Source: Ferrovibrio sp. MS7
Lineage (GTDB): Bacteria > Pseudomonadota > Alphaproteobacteria > Ferrovibrionales > Ferrovibrionaceae
Direction of reading: 5' to 3'
DNA: 64,000 nt
Assembly (NCBI RefSeq): GCF_038404985.1
Contig: NZ_JBBKBA010000001.1
Location: forward strand, 1,888,001 to 1,952,000
Below the pieces are notes generated by a model that saw only the letters and a program-made list of their open reading frames with translations, was not told where the DNA came from and did no database searches. Of the stretch, positions 25,389-35,435 are shown in pieces; position 1 is the stretch's first letter; every line of letters starts with the position of its first letter. Made by a program: the position numbers and the translations under genes.

Positions 25389-26599
25389 ATGCCTATTGCC
25401 GCCAAGCGCGCGCGCAGCCCGGCTGCCCCAAGGGCCGTCACAAGTTCTTCCAGATGGGCGCGGTCGCGGGCTTCCACCACGAATTCTATTTCGGTGGATT
25501 TCGCCGAGGCGAGCGTGAACAGGCGTTGATGCGCCACCTCGATGATGTTGACACCGGTGGTGCCGATGATGCCGGCGGCGCGCGCCAGGCGGCCCGGCGC
25601 GTCGTCGGTGGTGACGATCAGCCGTGCCAGCCGGCCATCGCGCACCAGGCCGCGCATCAGCACGGAGGCGAGCAGGCGGGTGTCGATATTGCCGCCAGTG
25701 AGCACGATGCCGACGCGGCGGCCCTGGAAGAGCTGCTTATGCGCCAGCAAGGCGGCGAGGCCGGCGGCACCGGCGCCCTCGGTCACGGTCTTTTCGATCT
25801 CCACCAGCAGCACGATGGCGCGCTCGATCTCGGCCTCGCTGGTGATCAGCACGTCGCGCACCAACTGGCGGGCGACCTGCATCGGTGCGCGGCCGATATC
25901 GCGCACGCTGATGCCCTCGGCTATCGAGATGCCGCCAACCTGCACCGGCTGGTCATGCATCTGCTGATACATTGCTGTGTAGAGTTCGCCCTCGACGCCA
26001 TAGAGATGCAGGCCGGGCCGCTTGGCATGGGCCGCGATGGCCATGCCGGCGATCAGGCCGCCGCCGCCCACCGGCACCACCAGGTCATCCAGGTGCGGTG
26101 CCTGTTCCAGCATCTCCAGCGCCACCGTGCCCTGGCCGGCCATCACCGCCAGATCATCATAGGGATGCACGAAGACCAGGCCCTCGTCGGCGGCAAGCTG
26201 CTGCGCCTTGGCGGCGGCTTCCGCCAGCGTCTCGCCTTCCAGCAGCACGCGGGCACCGTGGTTGCGCACATGGCGCACCTTCACATAGGGCGTGAAGCCC
26301 GGCATCACGATGGTGGCGGGAATGCCTAAGCGCCCGGCATGGTAGGCGACACCCTGTGCATGATTGCCGGCCGACATGGCGATGACGCCGCGCCTGCGCT
26401 CATCGGCGTTCAGTTGCAGCAGCTTGTTCAGCGCACCGCGCTCCTTGAAGCTGGCGGTGAATTGCAGGTTCTCGAATTTCAGCCACACCTCGGCATCGAC
26501 GAGCTGCGACAGCGTGCGCGATTGCAGGCAGGGCGTGCGGGTCAGCGCCCCGTCGATGCGCCGTGCCGCCGCTTCGATATCGCCGAGGGTGAGCAGCAT
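25385..26599 (-). CDS. ilvA: Threonine ammonia-lyase (biosynthetic type with one ACT-like domain)
   Basis: 404 residues. A fold-type II PLP enzyme that deaminates threonine to 2-oxobutyrate for isoleucine synthesis. The PLP lysine is K52 in TASFKERGA; SAGNHAQG and the glycine-rich phosphate loop VVPVGGGGLIAGMA are present. The C-terminal 75 residues (RLARLIVTTDDAPGRLARAAGIIGTTGVNIIEV...) form one ACT domain, as in the shorter IlvA/TdcB-like class. The stop codon lies inside the palindromic element. A small hypothetical gene sits two bases upstream on the same strand, so the two form an operon. Confidence 0.92.
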   Translation of the reverse strand: MLLTLGDIEAAARRIDGALTRTPCLQSRTLSQLVDAEVWLKFENLQFTASFKERGALNKLLQLNADERRRGVIAMSAGNHAQGVAYHAGRLGIPATIVMPGFTPYVKVRHVRNHGARVLLEGETLAEAAAKAQQLAADEGLVFVHPYDDLAVMAGQGTVALEMLEQAPHLDDLVVPVGGGGLIAGMAIAAHAKRPGLHLYGVEGELYTAMYQQMHDQPVQVGGISIAEGISVRDIGRAPMQVARQLVRDVLITSEAEIERAIVLLVEIEKTVTEGAGAAGLAALLAHKQLFQGRRVGIVLTGGNIDTRLLASVLMRGLVRDGRLARLIVTTDDAPGRLARAAGIIGTTGVNIIEVAHQRLFTLASAKSTEIEFVVEARDRAHLEELVTALGAAGLRARLAAIGI

Positions 26600-26601
26600 G
26601 G

Positions 26602-26925
26602 TCAGTGGTCCGCGCGATGCAGAATCTTGTCGCGCAGGCCGGTTTCATAGGCCAGGCCGGCCGGCGTCAGGGTCATGCCGGGCTCGACCAGGCCTTTGCG
26701 GCCCAACGCCACCCATACCGCCTCGTTATGCAGGCCGGTGGCATCGGCGCCCGAGACCACGGCGGCGCCGATATGGAAATGGTTGCCATGCGGCGAGGGC
26801 AATTGGTGCAGCCGCACGCGGCCATCGGCCAGCGGCTCGCCCGCTATTTCAGCAATGGCCTGCAGCAGGGTCAGGGTCTTGAGTTGCAGCGGGTTCAATT
26901 TCAGCGGGTTGAGCTTGGGCGCCAT
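26602..26925 (-). CDS. Small conserved hypothetical protein
   Basis: 107 residues. No known domain is recognised. After a repetitive start (KLNPLKLNPLQLKTLTLLQAIAEIAG) comes LHQLPSPHGNHFHIGAAVVSGADATGLHNEAVWVALGRKGLVEPG, which contains four histidines that could bind metal. The pattern suggests a small winged-helix-like fold with a conserved insertion, but this is weak. It ends two bases before ilvA, so it is likely co-transcribed as the first gene of that unit. Confidence 0.65.
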   Translation of the reverse strand: MAPKLNPLKLNPLQLKTLTLLQAIAEIAGEPLADGRVRLHQLPSPHGNHFHIGAAVVSGADATGLHNEAVWVALGRKGLVEPGMTLTPAGLAYETGLRDKILHRADH

Positions 26926-27038
26926 GATGCCTGTCCCTGTAACTACTGTCCGAAAACTAGGCCCCAGGGTTAAGGCTTGCGCGGGGCGGCGTCAATCAGT
27001 GGCTTGCCGCCCGGCCGGCTAGGAGTAATCTAGCCGTC

Positions 27039-27542
27039 ATGGATCAGGCGGCTCATCCCTTCTTCCAGGCCGAGTTGCGCCCGCACCGCTCGCTCGGGCG
27101 GCGCGGCTTTTTCATCCTGATCGCCTGCGTGGCGCTGATCAATTTCGCTGCCGGGGTGGCCTTCTGGCTCGCCGGGGCCTGGCCGGTGATGGGCTTCTGC
27201 GGCCTGGAAGTGCTGCTGCTATGGCTGGCCTTCCGCTACAGCTATGCCCAGGCGCGGGCGCGGGAATATGTCACGCTGGATGGCTCCAGCCTCACCATCC
27301 GCCGCGTCACCGCGCGCGGCCAGCAGAAGCAATGGCAGTTGCAGCCCTACTGGGTGCAGGTGGAATGCGATGAGGAGCCGGACAGCCATCAGGTGACGCT
27401 CTGGAGCCATGGCCGGGGCATCCCGGTCGGACAGTTCCTCAGCCCGCCCGAGCGGCTGGAACTGGCCGAGGCCTTGCGCGATGCGCTGTGGCGCTGGCGC
27501 CAGCCGCCGGGCGCCGGCCTGCGTACGCTCGACGTCGTTTAA
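27039..27542 (+). CDS. DUF2244 integral membrane protein
   Basis: 167 residues. Two membrane helices (GFFILIACVALINFAAGVAFWLAG and PVMGFCGLEVLLLWLAFRYSY) are followed by a cytoplasmic beta-rich part (YVTLDGSSLTIRRVT...WVQVECDEE) and the typical end GIPVGQFLSPPERLELAEALRDAL. The family is common in alphaproteobacteria, often near cytochrome oxidase genes or nth, and has no proven function. Here it is alone and convergent with the antiporter gene. Confidence 0.85.
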   Translation: MDQAAHPFFQAELRPHRSLGRRGFFILIACVALINFAAGVAFWLAGAWPVMGFCGLEVLLLWLAFRYSYAQARAREYVTLDGSSLTIRRVTARGQQKQWQLQPYWVQVECDEEPDSHQVTLWSHGRGIPVGQFLSPPERLELAEALRDALWRWRQPPGAGLRTLDVV

Positions 27543-27548
27543 CCGGCG

Positions 27549-29225
27549 CTATGTCGGCTGCGGGAAGGCCCGCTCCATCATGCCGCGCGCGATTTCGCGC
27601 TCGCCCATCACGATCAGGTCGGCACCGAGATTGCTGAGGTAATCCACCTCGCCATCGGCATGGGCGCGGGCGACGATCTTGAGATCGGGATTGGCCTTGC
27701 GCGCCTGCTCGACGATCTGGCCGGCCTCGAAGGCATTCGGGATCGCTACGAAGATCCAGCGCGCGCCCGCGATATTCGCCGCCTCGATCATGTCATGCGC
27801 CGCGGCATTGCCGAGCAAGGTTTCAAAACCGGCGGCGCGGGCCTGCTCGGCGAGCTTCTGGCGTTCCTCGATCACCAGCAGCGCGCGGTTCTCGCGCCGC
27901 AGCGCCTCGGCCACCAGGCTGCCGACGCGGCCGAAGCCGATCACCACGGCGTGCTGGCTGAGGACGGTAGGCACCAGTTTTTCGGCGGCAGCGCTCTCCT
28001 TGTCCTCCGGTGCGGGCTCCTTGCCCTCGCGTTTTTCGAGCCAGCCTTTGAGCCGGTCTAGCGAGGCGAAGAAGATCGGGTTGGCCAGGATCGAGAGGAT
28101 GGCACCTGTAACGATCAGGTCGCGGCCCATCGGCGGCAGCAATTCAAGATGCAGGCCCAGTGCCGCCAGGATGAAGGAGAATTCGCCGATCTGCGCCAGG
28201 CTGGCGGCGATGGTGAGCGCGGTGGAGAGCTTGTGGCGGAAGGCGAGAACCAGCGCCAGGGCCGCCACCGACTTGCCGATCACGATGATGATGAAGGTGG
28301 CCAGCACCGGCAGCGGCTCGCGCAGCAGGATGCTGGGATCGAACAGCATGCCGACCGAGACGAAGAACAGCACCGCAAAGGCATCGCGCAACGGCAGCGA
28401 TTCTTCCGCCGCGCGATGGGAGAGTTCGCTCTCGCTCAACACCATGCCGGCGAAGAAGGCGCCGAGCGCGAAGGAGACGCCGAACAGCACGGCGGCGCCA
28501 TAGGCAACGCCGAGCGCGATGGCCAGCACGGCAAGGCGGAATAACTCGCGTGAGCCGGTATGGGCGATGTAATGCAGCAGCCAGGGGATGACGCGGCGGC
28601 CGACAATCAGCATCAGCGCCATGAAGGCGGCAACCTTGCCCAGCGTGATCGCCAGCAGCGTGCCGATCTCGCGTGCGCCCAGCCCGCCGGCCTCGTCCTT
28701 CAGCAGGCCGGCCAGCGGCGGCAGCAGCACCAGCGCCAGCACCATGGCAAGGTCTTCCACGATCAGCCATCCGACCGCGATGCGGCCGCGTTCGGACTCC
28801 ATCAGGTGGCGTTCCTGCAGCGCGCGCAGTAGCACCACGGTGGAGGCGACCGATAGCGCCAGGCCGAAGACGAAGCCGCCGCCCATGCTCCAGCCCATCG
28901 CCCAGGCCAGCGCCATGCCAAGCACCGTGGCCACCGCGATTTGGGCGACGGCGCCGGGAATGGCGATGGCCTTCACGCTGAGGAGGTCCTTGAGCGAGAA
29001 ATGCATGCCGACGCCGAACATCAGCAGGATCACGCCCAGTTCGGCCAGCTCCGGCGCCAGCGCCTGGTCGGCGACGAAGCCGGGCGTGAACGGCCCGACC
29101 ACGACGCCGGCCAGCAGGTAGCCAACCAGCGGCGAGATGCGCAGTCGGTTGGCGATGGCCCCCAGGATGAAGGCGAGCACCAGGCCGCCGACGACGGTGG
29201 CGATAAGGGGAGTGTGATGCGGCAT
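27549..29225 (-). CDS. Cation:proton antiporter with TrkA-N domain (YbaL/KefB family, CPA2)
   Basis: 558 residues. About twelve membrane segments of the sodium/hydrogen exchanger fold fill residues 1-390 (MPHHTPLIATVVGGLVLAF...), followed by a charged linker and a C-terminal Rossmann TrkA-N domain (HAVVIGFGRVGSLVAEALRRENRALLVIE). The family exports K+ or Na+ in exchange for protons, gated by nucleotide or glutathione adducts. The closest type by layout is YbaL. It is divergent from an ArsR-like regulator, which may or may not control it. Confidence 0.9.
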   Translation of the reverse strand: MPHHTPLIATVVGGLVLAFILGAIANRLRISPLVGYLLAGVVVGPFTPGFVADQALAPELAELGVILLMFGVGMHFSLKDLLSVKAIAIPGAVAQIAVATVLGMALAWAMGWSMGGGFVFGLALSVASTVVLLRALQERHLMESERGRIAVGWLIVEDLAMVLALVLLPPLAGLLKDEAGGLGAREIGTLLAITLGKVAAFMALMLIVGRRVIPWLLHYIAHTGSRELFRLAVLAIALGVAYGAAVLFGVSFALGAFFAGMVLSESELSHRAAEESLPLRDAFAVLFFVSVGMLFDPSILLREPLPVLATFIIIVIGKSVAALALVLAFRHKLSTALTIAASLAQIGEFSFILAALGLHLELLPPMGRDLIVTGAILSILANPIFFASLDRLKGWLEKREGKEPAPEDKESAAAEKLVPTVLSQHAVVIGFGRVGSLVAEALRRENRALLVIEERQKLAEQARAAGFETLLGNAAAHDMIEAANIAGARWIFVAIPNAFEAGQIVEQARKANPDLKIVARAHADGEVDYLSNLGADLIVMGEREIARGMMERAFPQPT

Positions 29226-29378
29226 CGGCGCTTAAGACTCCTGTCGAGATTTTGGCGGGAGGCAGCCGAAGCGTACCAAGGTCTGATATAAAAGCGCGGT
29301 AAAGAATGTCAACCTTTGCCGCCAAATTTGCCAGCGTCGAAGTTTGTCTGGCAATCACCCTTCGGTTATCATCGAAGC

Positions 29379-30077
29379 ATGACTGCAGATCACCAGAGCG
29401 GCCCGAGCCTGGCCGAAATCGCAGCGCTGATCGGCGATCCGGCCCGCGCCAACATGCTGGCGGCGCTGATGGCTGGCCAGGCGCTCACCGCCAGCGAACT
29501 GGCGCTGATCGCCGGCATCGCGCCTTCCACCGCCTCCAGCCATCTGGGCAAATTGCAGGCCGGCGGCCTGCTCGCCCAGGAGGCGCAGGGGCGGCACCGC
29601 TATTTCCGCCTCAACGGTCCGCTGGTGGCCCAGGCGCTGGAGGCGATTATGGCGGTAGCCGGCGCGGCACCGAAGCCGAAGCGGCTGCCCGGCCCGCGCG
29701 ATGCGGACATGCGCCGTGCCCGCACCTGCTACGACCATATTGCCGGCGAGTTGGGCGTGAAGCTGACCGATGCGCTGATCGCCCGGGGCTGTATCGAGCG
29801 CAGCGGGCAGGATTTCATCCTGACACAGCAGGGCAGGGCCTTCTTCGACCAACTCGGCATCGACCTGGCGGGCCTGAAAGTGGCTCGGCGCGGCCTGGCG
29901 CGGGTCTGCCTGGACTGGAGCGAGCGGCGGCCGCATCTGGCCGGCGCGCTTGGTGCCGCGCTGGCACGGCATTGCCTCAAGGCCGGCTGGGTGGCGCAGG
30001 CGAAAGGCGCGCGCACGCTCAGCGTCACCCGCACCGGCAAGGCAGCCTTCGAGAAATACTTCGCCGTTGCCGCTTGA
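29379..30077 (+). CDS. ArsR-family helix-turn-helix regulator
   Basis: 232 residues. The first 95 residues are an ArsR-type winged helix (LAEIAALIGDPARANMLAALMAGQALTASELALIAGIAPSTASSHLGKLQAGGLLAQEAQGRHRYFRL). The second half is an extension with a repeated helix-rich pattern (CYDHIAGELGVKLTDALIARG...) found in a subgroup of alphaproteobacterial ArsR regulators; it lacks the classical CVCDLC metal site. The start at 29379 (MTADHQSG) was chosen over the longer frame from 29316, which lies in the divergent promoter region. Confidence 0.85.
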   Translation: MTADHQSGPSLAEIAALIGDPARANMLAALMAGQALTASELALIAGIAPSTASSHLGKLQAGGLLAQEAQGRHRYFRLNGPLVAQALEAIMAVAGAAPKPKRLPGPRDADMRRARTCYDHIAGELGVKLTDALIARGCIERSGQDFILTQQGRAFFDQLGIDLAGLKVARRGLARVCLDWSERRPHLAGALGAALARHCLKAGWVAQAKGARTLSVTRTGKAAFEKYFAVAA

Positions 30078-30081
30078 GCGG

Positions 30082-30903
30082 CTAGGCCTGCTTCAGCTCC
30101 AGCACGTCGTTCATGTTGTACAGCCCCGGCGCCCGGCCGCGCGACCACAATGCGCAGCGCACCGCGCCGCGGGCGAAGATGCTGCGGTCGGTGGCCTTGT
30201 GGGTCAGTTCCAGGCGTTCATTATCGGCAGCGAAGATCACCGTATGCTCGCCCGCGACATTGCCGCCGCGGAGTGCTGCGAAGCCGATGGCGCCGGCTTT
30301 GCGCGCGCCGGTGATGCCGTCGCGGCCTGAATCGGTCACGTCCTTGAGCGCCACGCCACGGCCCTGGGCCGCTGCCTCGCCGAACATGATCGCAGTGCCG
30401 GATGGCGCATCCACCTTCATGCGATGATGCATTTCCACGATCTCGATATCCCAGTCGTCGCCAAGCGAGGCAGCCACCTGGCGCACCAGGCCGGCCAGCA
30501 GGTTGACGCCGAGACTCATGTTGAAGCTCTGCACCACGCAGCAATGCCGCGCCGCCTTGCGCAGCGCATCGAAATGCTGGTCCTCAAGCCCGGTCATGCC
30601 GACGATATAGGCGGTCTTGGCCTGGGCCGCGAGCGCGGCATGGCTGGCCAGCACAGCCGGCGCGCTGAAATCGATCACCGCATCGGCTTCGGCAAACAGC
30701 CGTGCCGCGTCGCCCTCGATGAGCGTGCCGGTAGCGGACAGACCAGCCAGTGGCCCGGGATCCTTGCCGACCAGCTCGGAGCCGGGACGCTCGGTGCCAC
30801 CGGCCAGGGCTGCGCCGGGCGTTGCCGCCACCACGCGCAAGATCGCCTGGCCCATGCGGCCGCCGATGCCGATAATGCCGATGCGGGTGTCGTCGGAACT
30901 CAT
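30082..30903 (-). CDS. dapB: 4-hydroxy-tetrahydrodipicolinate reductase
   Basis: 273 residues. Catalyses the NAD(P)H-dependent step of the lysine/diaminopimelate pathway. The N-terminal nucleotide motif GIGGRMG and the catalytic EMHHRMKVDAPSGTA are present, with the C-terminal LRGGNVAGEHTV region. The start at 30903 is the first good ATG. It lies 52 bases downstream of dnaJ on the same strand, as in many alphaproteobacteria (dnaK-dnaJ-dapB), and is probably in the same transcript. Confidence 0.95.
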   Translation of the reverse strand: MSSDDTRIGIIGIGGRMGQAILRVVAATPGAALAGGTERPGSELVGKDPGPLAGLSATGTLIEGDAARLFAEADAVIDFSAPAVLASHAALAAQAKTAYIVGMTGLEDQHFDALRKAARHCCVVQSFNMSLGVNLLAGLVRQVAASLGDDWDIEIVEMHHRMKVDAPSGTAIMFGEAAAQGRGVALKDVTDSGRDGITGARKAGAIGFAALRGGNVAGEHTVIFAADNERLELTHKATDRSIFARGAVRCALWSRGRAPGLYNMNDVLELKQA

Positions 30904-30955
30904 GAAAGCCTCCCGGATGCTGCTGCCTCCGGTGTGGCAGACACAGGCGTTGCCG

Positions 30956-32122
30956 TCAATCCGCCTTGCCGCCGAGCATTTCCTTGACGCGGGCGAAGAA
31001 GCCGGCGCTTTCCGGGCTGGTGCTTTCGGCGTCGATGGCGGCGAATTCCTCCAGCAGTTCGCGCTGGCGCTTGGAGAGTTTCACCGGCGTCTCGACATTG
31101 ACCTGGATATAGAGGTCGCCGAAACCGCTGCCGCGGCCCTGCTGCGGCAGGCCGGGCATGCCCTTGCCGCGCAGGCGGAACTGCTTGCCGGTCTGGGTGC
31201 CATCGGGAATGGTGATGCGGGCCTTGCCGCCATCCAGCGTCGGCACCTCGACAACGCCGCCGAGCGCGGCAGTCGCCATCGAGATCGGCACGCGGCATTG
31301 CAGATGCTGGCCTTCGCGGCGGAAGATGCGGTGCGCCGCCACCGAGATGAAGACATAGAGATCGCCCGGCGAGCCGCCGCGCAATCCGGCCTCGCCTTCG
31401 CCAGCCAGGCGGATGCGGTTGCCTTCATCGACGCCCGGCGGGATATCGACGCTGAGCGTCTTTTCCTTATGCACGCGGCCGGCGCCGCCGCAGATCTTGC
31501 AGGGACGCTCGATCACCTTGCCGGCGCCGCCGCAGCTCGGGCAGCCGCGCTCGATGGTGAAGAAGCCCTGCGCGGAGCGGATTTTGCCGAAGCCTTTGCA
31601 GGTGGGGCAGGAGATCGGCTGTGCGCCGGCCTCGGCGCCGGAGCCGTCGCAGGCCTCGCAGGCAATCGAGGTCGGCACGCGGACCTGCACGGTCTTGCCG
31701 CGGAAGGCGTCTTCCAGGCTGATCTCGAGATTGTAGCGCAGGTCGGAGCCGCGATTGGCATTGCTGCTGCCGCCGCGCCGCTGGCCGCCCATGATGTCGC
31801 CAAACAGATCGTCGAAAATGTCGGAGAAGGAGCCGAAATCGAAACCGGCGCCGCCAGCGCCGCCGGGGCCGCGCGGGCCACCCATGCCGCCCTCGAAGGC
31901 GGCGTGGCCATACTGGTCGTAAGCCGCGCGCTTCTGGTCGTCCTTCAGCACGTCGTAGGCTTCGTTCAATTCCTTGAATTTCTGCTCAGCGCTGGCGTCG
32001 CCCGGATTGCGGTCCGGGTGATATTGCATGGCGAGTTTGCGGAAGGCGCGCTTCAGCTCATCGGCATCCGAAGTGCCACGCGGCACGCCCAGAACTTCAT
32101 AGTAATCGCGTTTGGTCGCCAT
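30956..32122 (-). CDS. dnaJ: Chaperone protein DnaJ
   Basis: 388 residues of the full type I DnaJ. The J-domain has the HPD triad in [10 protein letters not shown], then a Gly/Phe-rich linker ([20 protein letters not shown]), the zinc domain with four CxxCxGxG repeats ([32 protein letters not shown]) and the C-terminal peptide-binding domain. It stimulates DnaK ATPase and delivers unfolded proteins. It follows dnaK by 74 bp, with a stable hairpin in the gap. Confidence 0.97.
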   Translation of the reverse strand: MATKRDYYEVLGVPRGTSDADELKRAFRKLAMQYHPDRNPGDASAEQKFKELNEAYDVLKDDQKRAAYDQYGHAAFEGGMGGPRGPGGAGGAGFDFGSFSDIFDDLFGDIMGGQRRGGSSNANRGSDLRYNLEISLEDAFRGKTVQVRVPTSIACEACDGSGAEAGAQPISCPTCKGFGKIRSAQGFFTIERGCPSCGGAGKVIERPCKICGGAGRVHKEKTLSVDIPPGVDEGNRIRLAGEGEAGLRGGSPGDLYVFISVAAHRIFRREGQHLQCRVPISMATAALGGVVEVPTLDGGKARITIPDGTQTGKQFRLRGKGMPGLPQQGRGSGFGDLYIQVNVETPVKLSKRQRELLEEFAAIDAESTSPESAGFFARVKEMLGGKAD

Positions 32123-32147
32123 TCTTTGCAGCCCCGCCCGACGCGGA

Positions 32148-32178
32148 ACCGGGCGCCCTGATGTTTCGGGCGCCCGGT
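32148..32178 (-). terminator. Intercistronic hairpin between dnaK and dnaJ
   Basis: Perfect 11-bp stem 32148-32158 with 32168-32178 around a 9-nt loop, with no T-run on the dnaJ side. It probably lowers dnaJ relative to dnaK, by partial termination or by protecting the dnaK transcript end. Confidence 0.65.
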
Positions 32179-32196
32179 CCGTCGGTCATTCCCGAC

Positions 32197-34131
32197 TTAC
32201 TTCTTTTTCTTATCGTCTTTCACTTCTTCGAATTCGGCATCAACGACGCCGTCATCGGGCTTCTTGGCATCGGCGCCTGAACCGGCGCCGGCCTCGCCGC
32301 CAGGCGCCGCCGCATCGGCCGCGCCCTGTTCCTTGTAGAGCGCCTCGCCGAGCTTCATGGCGATCTGGCTCAGCTTCTGCGCCTTGGTCTTGATCGCCTC
32401 GGCGTCATTGGCCTCGATCGACTTCTTGAGGTCGGCGATGGCGGCCTCGACGTCGGCCTTGTCGCCGGCCGGAGCCTTGTCGCCGAGATCGACCAGGGTC
32501 TTCTCGGTGGCATGGATCAGCGACTCAGCCTGGTTCTTGGCCTCGGCCGCCTCGCGCCGCTTCTTGTCTTCGGACGCATGCTCCTCGGCGTCGCGCACCA
32601 TCTTCTTGATGTCGTCTTCCGACAGACCACCAGACGCCTGGATGCGGATCTGCTGCTCCTTGCCGGTGCCCTTGTCCTTCGCCGAGACATGCACGATGCC
32701 GTTGGCGTCGATATCGAAGGTCACCTCGATCTGCGGCACGCCGCGCGGTGCCGGCGGAATGCCCATCAGGTCGAACTGGCCGAGGATCTTGTTGTCCGCC
32801 GCCATCTCGCGCTCGCCCTGGAACACCCGGATCGTCACGGCGTTCTGGTTGTCCTCGGCGGTGGAGAAGACCTGGCTCTTCTTGGTCGGGATCGTGGTGT
32901 TGCGGTCGATCAGCTTGGTGAACACGCCACCCAGCGTCTCGATGCCGAGGCTCAACGGGGTGACGTCGAGCAGCAGCACGTCCTTGACGTCGCCCTGCAG
33001 CACGCCGGCCTGGATGGCAGCGCCGATGGCCACCACTTCGTCCGGGTTCACGCCCTTGTGCGGCTCGCGGCCGAACAACTGCTTCACCACCTCGATCACC
33101 TTTGGCATGCGGGTCATGCCGCCCACCAGCACCACCTCGTCGATGTCGCCGGCGGAGAGGTCCGCATCCTTGAGCGCCTTCTTGCAGGGCTCGATCGAGC
33201 GCTGGATCAGGTCGTCGACCAGGGCTTCCAGCTTGGCACGGGTGAGCTTCATCACCAGATGCTTCGGGCCCGACTGGTCGGCGGTGATGAAGGGCAGGTT
33301 GATCTCGGTCTGCTGCGAGGACGACAGCTCGATCTTCGCCTTCTCAGCCGCTTCCTTCAGGCGCTGCAGCGCCAGGCGGTCGTTGCGCAGGTCGATGCCG
33401 TTCTCTTTCTTGAACTCATCGGCCAGGTACTCAACGATGCGCAGGTCGAAGTCTTCGCCGCCGAGGAAGGTGTCGCCGTTGGTCGAGCGCACTTCGAACA
33501 CGCCGTCGCCGATTTCGAGGATCGAGACGTCGAAGGTGCCGCCGCCCAAGTCATAGACCGCGATCTTCTTGCCGTCCGACTGCTTGTCGAGGCCATAGGC
33601 CAGGGCCGCCGCCGTCGGTTCGTTGATGATGCGCAGCACTTCCAGGCCGGCGATGCGGCCGGCATCCTTGGTGGCCTGGCGCTGGGCGTCGTTGAAATAG
33701 GCCGGCACGGTGATGACCGCCTGGGTCACCTTCTCGCCGAGGAAGGCTTCCGCCGTTTCCTTCATCTTCTGCAGCACGAAGGCCGAGACCTGGCTCGGGC
33801 TGTACTTCTTGCCGTCGGCTTCCACCCAGGCATCGCCGTTGTCACCGGCCACCACCTTGTAGGGCACCATCTTGGTGAACTTCTGCGAAGCTTCGTCGCG
33901 GATGCCGCGGCCGATCAGGCGCTTCACCGAGAACAGGGTGTTTTCCGGGTTGGTGACCGCCTGGCGCTTGGCCGGCTGGCCGATCAGGCGCTCGCCGTCC
34001 TTGGTGAAGGCAACCATCGACGGCGTGGTGCGCGCGCCTTCCGCGTTCTCCACCACCTTCGGGGTCTTGCCATCCATGATGGCGATACAGGAATTGGTCG
34101 TTCCCAGGTCGATGCCGATAACTTTGGCCAT
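32197..34131 (-). CDS. dnaK: Chaperone protein DnaK (Hsp70)
   Basis: 644 residues. The ATPase domain begins [10 protein letters not shown]; phosphate loop YDLGGGTFD and the [21 protein letters not shown] signature follow, then the interdomain linker [16 protein letters not shown] and the substrate-binding domain ending in the acidic tail with EEVKDD before a lysine run. Complete and of normal length. It is first in the dnaK-dnaJ-dapB unit. A 15-bp palindrome (34233-34247) lies about 100 bp upstream; no clear sigma-32 promoter could be assigned by eye. Confidence 0.98.
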   Translation of the reverse strand: MAKVIGIDLGTTNSCIAIMDGKTPKVVENAEGARTTPSMVAFTKDGERLIGQPAKRQAVTNPENTLFSVKRLIGRGIRDEASQKFTKMVPYKVVAGDNGDAWVEADGKKYSPSQVSAFVLQKMKETAEAFLGEKVTQAVITVPAYFNDAQRQATKDAGRIAGLEVLRIINEPTAAALAYGLDKQSDGKKIAVYDLGGGTFDVSILEIGDGVFEVRSTNGDTFLGGEDFDLRIVEYLADEFKKENGIDLRNDRLALQRLKEAAEKAKIELSSSQQTEINLPFITADQSGPKHLVMKLTRAKLEALVDDLIQRSIEPCKKALKDADLSAGDIDEVVLVGGMTRMPKVIEVVKQLFGREPHKGVNPDEVVAIGAAIQAGVLQGDVKDVLLLDVTPLSLGIETLGGVFTKLIDRNTTIPTKKSQVFSTAEDNQNAVTIRVFQGEREMAADNKILGQFDLMGIPPAPRGVPQIEVTFDIDANGIVHVSAKDKGTGKEQQIRIQASGGLSEDDIKKMVRDAEEHASEDKKRREAAEAKNQAESLIHATEKTLVDLGDKAPAGDKADVEAAIADLKKSIEANDAEAIKTKAQKLSQIAMKLGEALYKEQGAADAAAPGGEAGAGSGADAKKPDDGVVDAEFEEVKDDKKKK

Positions 34132-34340
34132 TACTCATCTCCTCGATTCAGGCAGTCCGAGGCGGCCTCCTTAGGCTGTGAGCGCCGGGCCGGACCCCTT
34201 GTCTGTTTGCACTTGTGACCGGTATGTAAGTGGGGACCCTGGGTCCCGCAACGCCCCAGGCAAAAAAAACGTGAAGTCCGGTCGAGTCTTGGTCTCCCTG
34301 GCGGCATAGTCCGGCCTGGCGCTTCCCAGCGAGGAAACCC

Positions 34341-35321
34341 GTGTCCGCTGCCCCTGGCCAAGCCCCGTCGAACGCCACTGCCAAAGCCCTGCAAAGCGGG
34401 GTGAAAGCGTCGGACTCGTCACCAATATTTATGGGAATTTTATTCGCCGCCATCGCCTATTGCGCCTGGGGCCTGTCGCCGCTGTATTTCCGCATGGCGG
34501 GCTTCATGACGCCGCTGGAAATCACCGCACAGCGTGTGCTGTGGGCCTGTCTGCTCTGCTTTGTTCTGCTGGCGGCGATGGGCAAGCTGCCGCTGCTGGC
34601 CCGAGCGGTGGCCAACCGCCGCCTGGTCGGCGTGTTGGCCATCACCAGCGCCATGATGCTGCTGAACTGGCTGCTGTTCGTCTATGCCATCGACACGCGG
34701 CAGGTGATGTCGGCCTCGCTCGGCTATTACATCAACCCGCTGGTGGCGGTGCTGCTCGGCCGCCTGGTGCTGAAGGAAAAGGTCAATCCTGTGCAATGGG
34801 CGATGCTGGCGCTGGCGGCGGTCGGTGTCACCGTGCTGGGTACGGCGGCGGCCAATACCGGCATCTGGATCTCGCTCGCCATTGCCATCTCCTGGGGCAT
34901 CTACGCGCTGCTGCGCAAGCGCAATCCGGTCGACAGCCTGGTTGGCTTCACGGTGGAAATCCTGCTGCCGCTGCCGATCGCCATCGGTTATCTGGCCTGG
35001 CATGGCGGCGGTGCGCTGGGCCCGGCCTGGAATGGCTTGCTGAGCGCCGATCTGGTGCCGCTGCTGCTGCTGGTTTTCGCCGGAGTGATCACGGCGATCC
35101 CGCTGGTCGCCTTCGGTGCCGGGCAGAGCCGCCTCACCATGGCCAGCATGGGCCTTATGCAATACATCTCGCCGACCCTGCAATTCCTGCTCGCCACGCT
35201 GCTTTGGGGCGAAAGCTTCACCAGCAATCACGCCATCGCCTTCTCCTGCATCTGGGTGGCGGTGGGTGTGTTCAGCTTCGAGAACTGGCGCCGGGCACGG
35301 CGGGCGGCGGCGACCGGCTGA
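34341..35321 (+). CDS. rarD: EamA-family transporter RarD
   Basis: 326 residues with about ten membrane helices. The RarD subfamily signature is visible: ILFAAIAYCAWGLSPLYFRM, EITAQRVLWA, LNWLLFVYAIDTRQVMSASLGYYINPL and the C-terminal QYISPTLQFLLATLLWGE. The transported substrate is not known with certainty. The GTG at 34341 has GAGGAAA upstream; an alternative start at the later methionine (about 34431) would remove a 30-residue hydrophilic leader not typical of the family. Confidence 0.92.
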   Translation: MSAAPGQAPSNATAKALQSGVKASDSSPIFMGILFAAIAYCAWGLSPLYFRMAGFMTPLEITAQRVLWACLLCFVLLAAMGKLPLLARAVANRRLVGVLAITSAMMLLNWLLFVYAIDTRQVMSASLGYYINPLVAVLLGRLVLKEKVNPVQWAMLALAAVGVTVLGTAAANTGIWISLAIAISWGIYALLRKRNPVDSLVGFTVEILLPLPIAIGYLAWHGGGALGPAWNGLLSADLVPLLLLVFAGVITAIPLVAFGAGQSRLTMASMGLMQYISPTLQFLLATLLWGESFTSNHAIAFSCIWVAVGVFSFENWRRARRAAATG

Positions 35322-35435
35322 GGCGCCGCGAAATCAGGCAGTGATCGCCTAAATTGTTTGCATACAAATAGTTTTTGACAAAGCAAATAGCCGTGCTTTG
35401 ATCAAGGCAGTGCAATCAAACGGGGGAGTGCTGCC

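Noticed and set aside
29251-29327. TTTGGCGG/CCGCCAAA inverted repeat as an ArsR operator
   Set aside because: The arms are 8 bp and about 60 bp apart, which does not fit ArsR-type operators; chance is likely in this composition.
34233-34247. CIRCE or sigma-32 control site upstream of dnaK
   Set aside because: The GGGACCC-T-GGGTCCC palindrome does not match CIRCE, and the nearby CCCCACTTA lacks a proper -35 at the right distance.
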